From Acetobacteraceae bacterium (lineage in GTDB: Bacteria; Pseudomonadota; Alphaproteobacteria; Acetobacterales; Acetobacteraceae): a stretch of 5,689 nt of DNA. This document shows positions 1 to 4,657 of this stretch, in pieces. The stretch lies in contig JASHVB010000946.1 in assembly GCA_030039695.1 (NCBI GenBank), forward strand, positions 1-5,689. Reading direction: 5' to 3'. The position numbers and the translations under genes are program-made. A model generated the notes under the pieces. The model was given only the letters and a program-made list of their open reading frames with translations. It was not told where the DNA came from and did not search any database. Each line of letters begins with the position of its first letter. Within the stretch, counting starts at the first letter, position 1.

Positions 1-2
1 AC

Positions 3-407
3 GGGAACTGGGTGTTGGGCTGCGTGATTGATGAGCGCGCGACCGACGCGCAGCGGCAGGCGCTGAGCGCTATTGTCAGCGGCCAGGCGGGCGGGCCTCC
101 GGGACGCATCCGCGCCGCACTGGTCAGCGACTTCCGCGGGGTCGCGTTCAAACCGATTGACTTCCGGATGGAAGGGCTGAAGCGCTCGGTTTCCATCCCC
201 GATGTCGTGTCGTTCGAGATTGAAGGCGTGCAACCGCGCAACGCCAACGGGCAGCCGATGTCGATCGACAATACATCGCATCCGGCGAACCGCCGGTTGG
301 CGCTGGCACAGGCGAAGGAGTTCCATGTTCAGGGCTTCGGACTTTCGCTGGACATGGTGGGGAGGGGAAATAACGGGCATTTCGCGCCGTTCGCGTGGGC
401 AGCCTGA
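3..407 (+). CDS. DUF1326 domain-containing protein, 3' part (5' end outside window)
   Basis: This is an open frame entering from the left edge (first full codon at base 3) and ending at TGA 405-407, giving 134 residues. The visible part matches the C-terminal two thirds of DUF1326 proteins: an early GNWVLGCVIDERAT segment, then AIVSGQAGGPP, then RSVSIPDVVSFEIEG, and the closing GNNGHFAPFAW. Family members are usually about 200 residues, so roughly 65 N-terminal residues are missing, including the cysteine-rich segment expected there. The GTG at 12 is an internal valine, not a start, because the frame is open to the edge and the homologous region extends upstream. The biochemical role of DUF1326 is not known. 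It is commonly found next to DUF2182 membrane protein genes, as here (gap 118 bp), so a shared operon and function is likely but inferred. No signal peptide can be judged because the N-terminus is absent. Confidence 0.85.
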   Translation, partial: GNWVLGCVIDERATDAQRQALSAIVSGQAGGPPGRIRAALVSDFRGVAFKPIDFRMEGLKRSVSIPDVVSFEIEGVQPRNANGQPMSIDNTSHPANRRLALAQAKEFHVQGFGLSLDMVGRGNNGHFAPFAWAA

Positions 408-488
408 TGGTCAGCCCGGCGCCGAACGAGACCGGTCATGATCGGGCGTAACCCCGCCGTCCGCGCACGAAAAGTCGAAGCGAGAATG

Positions 489-507
489 GCTCGGTCAAGC
501 TCGGTCA
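489..507 (+). repeat. Tandem direct repeat GCTCGGTCA upstream of the DUF2182 gene
   Basis: Two copies of the 9-mer GCTCGGTCA lie at 489-497 and 499-507, one base apart and about one helical turn between centres. They end 18 bp before the downstream ATG. A related CGGTCA occurs at 433-438 inside the near-palindrome CCGGTCATGATCGG (432-445). The arrangement could be a protein-binding site for the following gene, but no known operator is recognised and chance is possible. Confidence 0.25.
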
Positions 508-525
508 TAACGTAGCGGCGGGAGC

Positions 526-1299
526 ATGATCCGCCGTCTGGATCGCTCCGTCATTCTGTTGGCACTACTCGCGCTAACCGTACTCTCGTGGCTCTGGCTG
601 ATCTCGCTCAGTCGAGGCATGTCGGAGAAGGACATGGCCTCGATGCCCGGCATGGCGATGCCGATACCCATGCCCTCGCCCTGGAGCGCTGCACGATCCG
701 CGCTGACCTTCGCGATGTGGTGGGTGATGATGGTCGGCATGATGCTGCCGGGCGCAGCGCCGATGATCCTCATGTTCGCCAGGGTGAACCGCGACAAGCG
801 GGTAAGGGGGGAAGAATTCGTCTCGGTTTCGGTCTTCACGCTCGGCTATCTGCTCGTGTGGGGCATGTTCTCTGCTGGCGCCACAATAGCGCAGTGGGTG
901 CTGGATCAGCTGGCAATGCTGTCAGCGTCGCTGTCGACGCTCAGTCCCATGGTCGGTGGCGCAACGCTGATCGCTGCGGGGATCTATCAGTTCACGCCCC
1001 TGAAACAGGCTTGTCTGCGCCATTGCCGCTCGCCACTGGCATTTGTGCTGAACCATTGGCGCGATGGCCGGATCGGGGCGATGCGCATGGGCATGGAGCA
1101 CGGCGCGTTTTGCGTCGGCTGCTGCTGGGTGTTGATGGCGCTGCTGTTCGTGGTGGGAGTGATGAACCTGCTTTTGGTGGCGGGAATCGCAGCATTTACG
1201 TTTGTGGAGAAGCTGCTGCCCGGCGGCGCTTGGATCGGGCGGATCGGCGGCGGGGCGATGGTCGCGGTCGGTGCGTGGCTGGCTGCCTCCGGTGCGTAA
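526..1299 (+). CDS. DUF2182 domain-containing integral membrane protein
   Basis: A 257-residue protein with the signature of DUF2182, a family annotated as predicted metal-binding membrane proteins. Hydrophobic segments lie at about residues 7-29, 60-85, 98-122, 141-157, 196-226 and 238-255. Residues 37-49 form a methionine/proline-rich loop (Met37, 40, 43, 45, 49), followed by MWWVMMVGMMLP at 64-75. Conserved family blocks are YQFTPLKQACLRHCRSP (154-170, Cys163 and Cys167) and the HGAFCVGCCWVLM block (192-204, Cys196, Cys199, Cys200). The methionine and cysteine clusters suggest soft-metal binding such as copper; this is inference. ATG 526 is the first possible start after an in-frame TAA at 508-510. 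Its GGAG (521-524) is only 1 base from the ATG, so initiation may be weak. An internal Met32 start would remove the first membrane segment and is less likely. The gene probably forms a unit with the DUF1326 gene upstream. Confidence 0.88.
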   Translation: MIRRLDRSVILLALLALTVLSWLWLISLSRGMSEKDMASMPGMAMPIPMPSPWSAARSALTFAMWWVMMVGMMLPGAAPMILMFARVNRDKRVRGEEFVSVSVFTLGYLLVWGMFSAGATIAQWVLDQLAMLSASLSTLSPMVGGATLIAAGIYQFTPLKQACLRHCRSPLAFVLNHWRDGRIGAMRMGMEHGAFCVGCCWVLMALLFVVGVMNLLLVAGIAAFTFVEKLLPGGAWIGRIGGGAMVAVGAWLAASGA

Positions 1300-1308
1300 G
1301 CACTGGGG
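1287..1308 (+). other. Hairpin with the DUF2182 stop codon in its GTAA loop
   Basis: Bases 1287-1295 pair with 1300-1308 over 9 bp (two G-T wobbles). They close a GTAA tetraloop (1296-1299) of the stable GNRA class, and the TAA stop codon (1297-1299) lies within that loop. No T-run follows, so it is not a classical intrinsic terminator. It could protect the mRNA 3' end or mark the boundary before the ribosomal operon. Confidence 0.35.
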
Positions 1309-1322
1309 CCAGCATCCGCTTG

Positions 1323-1334
1323 CATTCGCGAATG
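1323..1334. promoter_or_regulatory. Perfect 12-bp palindrome, candidate operator
   Basis: CATTCGCGAATG is a perfect 12-bp inverted repeat in the 222-bp junction between the DUF2182 gene and rplK. It lies in a short, less GC-rich patch (1320-1345) with GATTAT at 1337-1342. A convincing -35/-10 pair at proper spacing was not found, so the nearby promoter is unproven. A dimeric regulator could bind here; no family is identified. Confidence 0.3.
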
Positions 1335-1380
1335 ACGATTATTGCGGACCCGCACCCAGGCGATGGCGCGCCTGACAACC

Positions 1381-1435
1381 GCTCAGCCGCCCCCTTGCCA
1401 CCCCCCACCCCATCCGCTACACGCCCGCCCTCACT
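1381..1435 (+). other. C-rich, G-poor tract (possible Rho-loading region)
   Basis: By direct count these 55 bases hold 34 C and 7 G on the coding strand, with little room for secondary structure. Rho loads on such C-rich, G-poor, unstructured RNA. Placed after the DUF2182 gene and before rplK, it could stop read-through into or around the ribosomal operon. The base composition is seen; the Rho role is inference. Confidence 0.3.
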
Positions 1436-1466
1436 TGGAACGCGGGAGACGCTGCGCCCACCGGGC

Positions 1467-1521
1467 GTTACCGTCGCTGGCACCGCGGTCCCCGGGTAAC
1501 ACGACTTAAGGACCAGGGATC
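1467..1521 (+). promoter_or_regulatory. rplK leader with alternative foldings around the ribosome binding site
   Basis: GTTACC (1467-1472) can pair with GGTAAC (1495-1500). Alternatively GGTCC (1487-1491) pairs with GGACC (1510-1514), or GGTCCC (1487-1492) pairs with GGGATC (1516-1521, one G-T). The latter two would cover the Shine-Dalgarno AAGGA (1508-1512) or the bases between it and the ATG at 1522. In E. coli, L1 represses rplKA by binding the mRNA leader at this place. This segment is the natural candidate for that site, but a clear mimic of the 23S L1-binding helix was not recognised. Confidence 0.35.
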
Positions 1522-1956
1522 ATGGCAAAGAAGATCGCCGGCTACATCAAGCTGCAGATTCCCGCCGGCAAGGCAAACCCGTCGCCGCCGGTCGGCTCCG
1601 CGCTCGGCCAACGCGGTTTGAACATCATGGCCTTTGTGAAGGAATTCAACGCGGCCACCCAGAACATGGAACCGGGCATGCCGGTCCCTGTGGTGATCAC
1701 CGCGTACGCCGACCGCACATTCACCTTCGTGATGAAGACGCCGCCCAACACGTATTTTCTGATGAAGGCGGCGAAGATCGACAAGGGAACCACCGCTGCG
1801 GGCAAGAATGCCGCGGTCGGACGCGTCACGACCTCCCAGCTCCGGGAGATCGCCGAAATCAAGATGAAGGACATGAACGCCAACGACGTGGAGGGGGCGA
1901 TGCGCATGCTGGCCGGTTCCGCCCGCTCGATGGGCCTCACGGTGGTGGAGGGCTGA
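1522..1956 (+). CDS. rplK: 50S ribosomal protein L11
   Basis: A 144-residue protein, the usual L11 length. L11 binds 23S rRNA domain II at the base of the L7/L12 stalk, works with translation factors, and is required for RelA-dependent stringent signalling in species that have it. The N-terminal domain (about 1-70) opens with [20 protein letters not shown] and carries the proline loop NPSPP (19-23). The C-terminal rRNA-binding domain (about 75-144) contains the KxPP segment and an ending in SMGLTVVEG. Residue 26 is serine and residue 37 alanine, where the common forms are GPALGQ and NIMEF; both are in the N-terminal domain that contacts thiazole antibiotics. ATG 1522 has AAGGA 9 bases upstream. 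TGA is 3 bp before rplA, so the two are translated from one mRNA. The usual nusG is not the upstream neighbour. Confidence 0.98.
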   Translation: MAKKIAGYIKLQIPAGKANPSPPVGSALGQRGLNIMAFVKEFNAATQNMEPGMPVPVVITAYADRTFTFVMKTPPNTYFLMKAAKIDKGTTAAGKNAAVGRVTTSQLREIAEIKMKDMNANDVEGAMRMLAGSARSMGLTVVEG

Positions 1957-1959
1957 ACC

Positions 1960-2652
1960 ATGGCGACGGGCAAGCGTCTCAAGGCGGCCGCGGTGACGAT
2001 CGATCGCACCAAGGCCTATCCGCTGGCCGAGGCGGTCAAGTTGGTGAAGCAGAATGCCAAGGCCAAGTTCGACGAGACCGTAGAGATGTCGATGAACCTC
2101 GGCATCGATCCGCGGCACGCCGACCAGATGGTGCGCGGGCTGACCAGCCTGCCGAACGGCACGGGCAAGACGGTGCGCGTCGGTGTGTTCGCCCGGGGGG
2201 CGAAGGCCGAGGAAGCGCAGGCTGCCGGCGCCGACGTGGTGGGTGCCGAGGACTTGGCGGAGAAAATCCAGGGGGGCGAGATCAATTTCGACCGCTGCAT
2301 CGCCACACCGGACATGATGGGGGTGGTCGGGCGGCTGGGTAAGATCCTCGGGCCTCGCGGGCTGATGCCGAACCCGCGGCTCGGCACGGTGACGCAGGAC
2401 CTGAAGGGGGCGATCACCGCGGCCAAGGGCGGCCAGGTTGAGTTCCGCGCTGAGAAGGCCGGCATCATCCACGCGGGCATCGGCAAGGCGAGTTTCGACG
2501 AGGTTAAGCTGGTGGAAAACGCGCGTGCCTTGGCCGATGCCATCCAGCGAGCGAAGCCGAGCGGGGCGAAGGGCACCTACGTGCAGAAGGTGTCGCTCAG
2601 TTCGACCATGGGACCGGGCGTGCGGGTGGACGTCAGTTCGCTCGCGAGCTGA
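1960..2652 (+). CDS. rplA: 50S ribosomal protein L1
   Basis: A 230-residue L1, full length. L1 forms the mobile stalk beside the E site, helps release deacylated tRNA, and in many bacteria represses its own rplKA mRNA. Recognisable blocks are the N-terminal [20 protein letters not shown] segment (37-56), the domain II hallmark [17 protein letters not shown] (129-145), and [16 protein letters not shown] in domain I. The conserved STMGPG (215-220) near the C-terminus holds the Thr-Met pair used for RNA contact. The ATG is 3 bp after the rplK stop, with GGAGGG (1947-1952) as ribosome binding site inside the rplK end, typical of coupled translation. The gene is followed by an unusually long gap before rplJ. 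Nothing appears broken. Confidence 0.98.
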   Translation: MATGKRLKAAAVTIDRTKAYPLAEAVKLVKQNAKAKFDETVEMSMNLGIDPRHADQMVRGLTSLPNGTGKTVRVGVFARGAKAEEAQAAGADVVGAEDLAEKIQGGEINFDRCIATPDMMGVVGRLGKILGPRGLMPNPRLGTVTQDLKGAITAAKGGQVEFRAEKAGIIHAGIGKASFDEVKLVENARALADAIQRAKPSGAKGTYVQKVSLSSTMGPGVRVDVSSLAS

Positions 2653-2683
2653 TCGGTCCGGCAATCGCGGCCTTCCCACTTGA

Positions 2684-2718
2684 GCTGCCCTCCGGCAGCG
2701 CCGGCACGGAGGGTCAGC
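2684..2718 (+). terminator. Strong hairpin after rplA, candidate terminator or processing site
   Basis: GCTG (2684-2687) pairs with CAGC (2715-2718) and CCCTCCG (2688-2694) with CGGAGGG (2707-2713). This gives 11 bp with one bulged T at 2714 and a 12-base loop. A competing 6-bp hairpin uses 2684-2689 with 2694-2699. It starts 31 bases after the rplA stop. Only TTT at 2728-2730 follows, so intrinsic termination would be weak; an RNase processing site or attenuator is equally possible. Confidence 0.4.
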
Positions 2719-2766
2719 GCCTGGACAGTTTCGGTGCGGCAAAGCCAACGGACCGCGATCCCGATA

Positions 2767-2785
2767 GTCACGGTCAGGCCGTGAC
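2767..2785 (+). terminator. Second post-rplA hairpin
   Basis: GTCACGG (2767-2773) pairs perfectly with CCGTGAC (2779-2785) around a 5-base loop TCAGG. GGGTTTCGTCGTT follows, which is only mildly T-rich. With the hairpin at 2684-2718 it makes a structured zone after rplA that could reduce transcription into the long spacer. Terminator activity is uncertain. Confidence 0.3.
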
Positions 2786-3254
2786 GGGTTTCGTCGTTCG
2801 GGTCCGGCGCCAGTAGGTCATGGCTGATCCCAGGATACCGAATGGGCCCTTGGACGGTTCGGCCGGAGGCGACGATCGGCGCGCTCGCCATCTCGGCGCG
2901 TTCGATCGGCGCGGCCGTTGTGGCGCGTCAAGATCTCGCTTCACAGCCCAGATACCCGCGATCGGCCGGCCCGCGGCCCTCGGGCATCCTCCGGTGTGCA
3001 CGTTGGCGATGAGGCTGTCCCCGTCGCTCGACCCGGCGCGGCTCGAGTTCTTTCGCAAGTCGTCAGTTGCCGATTGGGAAACCATCAGGCACAGACAACG
3101 GGCGCACGTCTTGCGCTGACCCCCTCGACTTCTGCTCCGCTTTCCGCTACGTCCCCGCCCTTCCTGCGGACTGCCCGACAGCAAACGCCATCGGCAGGCC
3201 GTGGCACGTGTACAACGGATACGCCGATCCGGCTTAAGGCCGGGCTGGCGGGCA
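2786..3254. other. Non-coding or unrecognised spacer between rplA and the L10 leader
   Basis: No protein family was recognised here on either strand. One + frame, ATG 2820 to TGA 3119 (99 codons), has a weak ribosome binding site (TAGGT only 2 bases before the ATG) and uses AGA, AGG and ATA codons rare in the neighbouring genes. Overlapping frames on the minus strand (2577-2891 and 2774-3307) are low-complexity, rich in Arg/Ser/Ala or partly antisense to rplA. Visible structure consists of CGATCGGCGCG at 2873-2883 and again at 2903-2913, with the shared TCGGCGCG also at 2893-2900, and a pyrimidine-rich tract at 3121-3164 (24 C, 6 G in 44). A promoter for rplJL-rpoBC could lie here, but no good -35/-10 pair was found. 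Confidence 0.5.
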
Positions 3255-3273
3255 GGGGAGGCAGCGCCTCCTC
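3255..3273 (+). other. Short hairpin at the 5' side of the L10 leader
   Basis: GGAGGC (3257-3262) pairs with GCCTCC (3266-3271) across a 3-base AGC loop, extendable to 8 bp through G3256-T3272 and G3255-C3273. It sits 36 bases before the main L10-leader stem and may be a 5' stabilising element of the leader. No T-run follows. Confidence 0.3.
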
Positions 3274-3308
3274 GAACCTGTCCGAGACCGCTCGTCCCCC
3301 GGTGCAAG

Positions 3309-3430
3309 CCGAGGGGTTAATCAGCCGCAAGGCTGGCGCGCGGGAGACGGGAGAAGCCGAACCCCTCGGGGCACAATCCCGGGGGAACCTGCTGCGGCGC
3401 GTTTCCTGCCGCACAGGAGACGGTGGTTCC
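3309..3430 (+). ncRNA. Ribosomal protein L10 leader (cis-regulatory RNA)
   Basis: This mRNA leader is where the L10-(L7/L12) complex binds to repress rplJ-rplL translation, as known in E. coli and Bacillus. CCGAGGGGTT (3309-3318) pairs perfectly with AACCCCTCGG (3360-3369). Inside lies AATCAGCC and a 5-bp hairpin, CAGCC/GGCTG (3322-3326/3331-3335), with a GCAA tetraloop. The purine-rich GGGAGACGGGAGAAGCCG (3342-3359) forms the opposite side of the internal loop, where a kink-turn-like protein site is expected. A second arm pairs CCTG (3388-3391) with CAGG (3414-3417) and TGCGGC (3393-3398) with GCCGCA (3408-3413). GGAACC (3384-3389) can alternatively pair with GGTTCC (3425-3430). Position upstream of rplJ and the TTAATC...GCAAGG elements support the call; the exact ends are estimates. 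Confidence 0.75.
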
Positions 3431-3451
3431 GACTACAGGACAGGCGAACCG

Positions 3452-3514
3452 GGCCTATCCCGGCTGGGGTAGGCCTTTGGGCAACCCAGCCCGTCGCGCG
3501 TCAGCGCGCCGGGC
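3452..3514 (+). promoter_or_regulatory. Three-stem alternative RNA structure between L10 leader and rplJ
   Basis: Stem A pairs GGCCTATCCC (3452-3461) with GGGGTAGGCC (3466-3475): 10 bp, one wobble, GGCT loop. Stem B pairs GGCTGGG (3462-3468) with CCCAGCC (3485-3491): 7 bp. Stem C pairs 3489-3499 with 3504-3514: 10 bp with one T-C mismatch and a GTCA loop. B shares bases with both A and C, so A plus C excludes B. This is the layout of a switch between two folds, as expected for transmitting L10 binding at 3309-3430 to the rplJ start. There is no T-run after stem C, so translational control is more likely than transcription attenuation. Confidence 0.5.
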
Positions 3515-3520
3515 CACACG

Positions 3521-3548
3521 CCCCGGGCTCGACCCGGGGGAACTGGAG
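3521..3548 (+). promoter_or_regulatory. GC hairpin and Shine-Dalgarno of rplJ
   Basis: CCCCGGG (3521-3527) pairs perfectly with CCCGGGG (3533-3539) around a CTCGA loop, ending 5 bases before GGAG (3545-3548). GGAG is 7 bases from the TTG start at 3556, which decides that start. The hairpin does not cover GGAG but would crowd the ribosome landing zone or keep it open by preventing other pairing. Confidence 0.55.
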
Positions 3549-3555
3549 ACGAGAC

Positions 3556-4080
3556 TTGGACCGTACGGAGAAGCGGGAGTTCGTCGCCGGGCTGCACGAT
3601 GCGCTGAGCGGCGTCTCGATGATCGTCGTCACCCAGAATCAGGGTCTGACGGTCGCCGAGGCCACCGAGCTGCGCCGTCGTATGCGCGCCGCGGGGGCGA
3701 CCTTCAAGGTCGCGAAGAACCGGCTGGCCCACCTCGCTTTGGAAGGGACCCCATTCGACGGCCTAAAGCTGATGCTCAAGGGACCGACCGCCCTCGCCTG
3801 GGCGCAGGATCCGGTGGCAGTGGCCAAGACAACCGTCGAGTTCGCCAGGACCAACGAGAAATTCGTGCTGATCGGTGGAGCACTCGGCTCCCGGACGCTG
3901 GATGCGGCCGGGGTCCGGGCACTGGCCGAGCTGCCGAGCCTGGACACGCTGCGCGCCAAGATCGTGGGGATGATTGTCACCCCCCCGACGCGGATCGCCG
4001 GCGTGCTGCAAGGCCCGGGCGGACAACTCGCGCGTGTCTTTGGCGCCTTCGCCAAGCGGGATGAGGCTGCGGCCGCCTAG
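3556..4080 (+). CDS. rplJ: 50S ribosomal protein L10 (TTG start)
   Basis: A 174-residue L10, normal length for alphaproteobacteria. L10 anchors L7/L12 dimers to the ribosome on 23S rRNA next to L11, and as the L10-L12 complex represses its own mRNA. The N-terminal rRNA-binding domain (about 1-130) shows MDRTEKREFVAGL, the QGLTVAEATELRRRMRAAG helix (29-47), FKVAKNRL (50-57) and a KGPTALAW segment. The C-terminal helix that carries L12 dimers spans about 135-174 and includes TRIAGVLQGPGGQLARVFGA. The start is TTG, not ATG. The protein begins exactly where homologues begin (MDR.EK), with GGAG 7 bases upstream and no in-frame ATG/GTG that fits better. The TTG start together with the structured leader suggests deliberate limitation of translation. 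TAG stop; rplL follows after 122 bp. Confidence 0.97.
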   Translation: MDRTEKREFVAGLHDALSGVSMIVVTQNQGLTVAEATELRRRMRAAGATFKVAKNRLAHLALEGTPFDGLKLMLKGPTALAWAQDPVAVAKTTVEFARTNEKFVLIGGALGSRTLDAAGVRALAELPSLDTLRAKIVGMIVTPPTRIAGVLQGPGGQLARVFGAFAKRDEAAAA

Positions 4081-4100
4081 GCCCGGGCGTGACCCGGGCC
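4080..4100 (+). other. GC hairpin starting on the rplJ stop codon
   Basis: GGCCCGGG (4080-4087) pairs perfectly with CCCGGGCC (4093-4100) around a CGTGA loop. The first paired base is the G of the TAG stop. No T-run follows, so it is not a standard terminator. It may separate rplJ and rplL translation or protect mRNA ends, which would fit the need for several L7/L12 copies per L10; this role is inferred. Confidence 0.45.
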
Positions 4101-4144
4101 ACGCGATCGTGAACGCATGCCTGTCTGCACAGAAAGTGAACACC

Positions 4145-4192
4145 GCCGGTAAATCCGGCTTGAACTACCGAAACCATCGTCTAGATTAAGGA
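4145..4192 (+). promoter_or_regulatory. rplL upstream region: small hairpin and ribosome binding site
   Basis: GCCGG (4145-4149) pairs with CCGGC (4155-4159) around TAAAT. AAGGA (4188-4192) lies 10 bases before the rplL ATG in an A-rich, unstructured stretch. This open, strong-looking site contrasts with the structured rplJ site and fits the higher output needed for L7/L12. Confidence 0.5.
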
Positions 4193-4202
4193 ACACACGA
4201 AC

Positions 4203-4592
4203 ATGGCCGATCTGCAGAAGCTGGTGGATGAGCTGTCCAGTCTCACGGTGCTCGAGGCTGCGGAGCTTTCCAAGTTGCTTGAGGAGAAGTGGGGTGTCTC
4301 CGCCGCCGCGCCGGTGGCGGTTGCTGCCGCGCCTGCCGCCGGAGCTGGCGCAGCCGCAGCTGCCGCGCCTGCCGAGGAACAGACTGAATTCACTGTAATC
4401 CTCGCCAAGGCAGGCGAGAAGAAGATCAACGTGATCAAAGAGATCCGCACGATCACCGGCCTCGGGCTGAAGGAAGCCAAGGACCTGGTGGAAGGGGCGC
4501 CGAAAACCGTGAAGGAAGGCGTCAACAAGGAAGAGGCCGCCAAGCTGCGCAAGATGCTGGAAGACCAGGGCGCCTCCGTGGAGGTCAAGTAG
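4203..4592 (+). CDS. rplL: 50S ribosomal protein L7/L12
   Basis: A 129-residue L7/L12. It forms dimers on L10 as the flexible stalk that recruits and activates translational GTPases (EF-Tu, EF-G, IF2). The N-terminal dimerisation/L10-binding part is at 1-32 ([22 protein letters not shown], then KWGVS). An alanine/proline-rich hinge follows at about 33-57, with a run of six Ala at 50-55. The C-terminal factor-binding domain is at about 58-129, with FTVIL at 63-67, KINVIKEIR at 74-82, [13 protein letters not shown] from 85, and an ending in GASVEVK. It shows all the family features and is slightly longer than the 120-residue E. coli protein because of the hinge. AAGGA 10 bases upstream of the ATG supports the start. 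It is followed by a strong hairpin before rpoB. Confidence 0.98.
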   Translation: MADLQKLVDELSSLTVLEAAELSKLLEEKWGVSAAAPVAVAAAPAAGAGAAAAAAPAEEQTEFTVILAKAGEKKINVIKEIRTITGLGLKEAKDLVEGAPKTVKEGVNKEEAAKLRKMLEDQGASVEVK

Positions 4593-4657
4593 TACGACGG
4601 AATGTAACAAGTTCAGGGGCGCGGCGTCGCCGGGCCGCCTCCCTGATCGGGTCTGGA

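Noticed and set aside
588..1499. 303-codon + frame overlapping the DUF2182 gene
   Set aside because: Shifted-frame shadow of a recognised membrane protein, rich in Arg/Gly/Ala/Asp/His, with no family resemblance.
1468..2748. 426-codon minus-strand frame opposite rplK and rplA
   Set aside because: Covers two certain genes; composition rich in His/Arg/Leu is the usual mirror of GC-rich coding DNA.
3067..3095. TTGCCG (3067) as a -35 box for an rplJ promoter
   Set aside because: No acceptable -10 box at 16-18 bp spacing; the sequence there is CACAGA.
2820..3119. 99-codon + frame in the rplA-rplJ spacer
   Set aside because: Weak and badly spaced ribosome binding site, codons rare in neighbours, no recognised family, and open frames of this size are common by chance in GC-rich DNA.
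2577..3307. Two minus-strand frames in the spacer (2577-2891 and 2774-3307)
   Set aside because: Low-complexity or partly antisense to rplA, overlapping each other, no recognised motif, and opposite to the direction of the operon.
4160..4187. Promoter-like pair TTGAAC (4160-4165) and TAGATT (4182-4187), 16-bp spacing, before rplL
   Set aside because: Transcription would start near 4194, downstream of the AAGGA ribosome binding site (4188-4192), leaving an almost leaderless mRNA; each box matches only 4 of 6 consensus bases.
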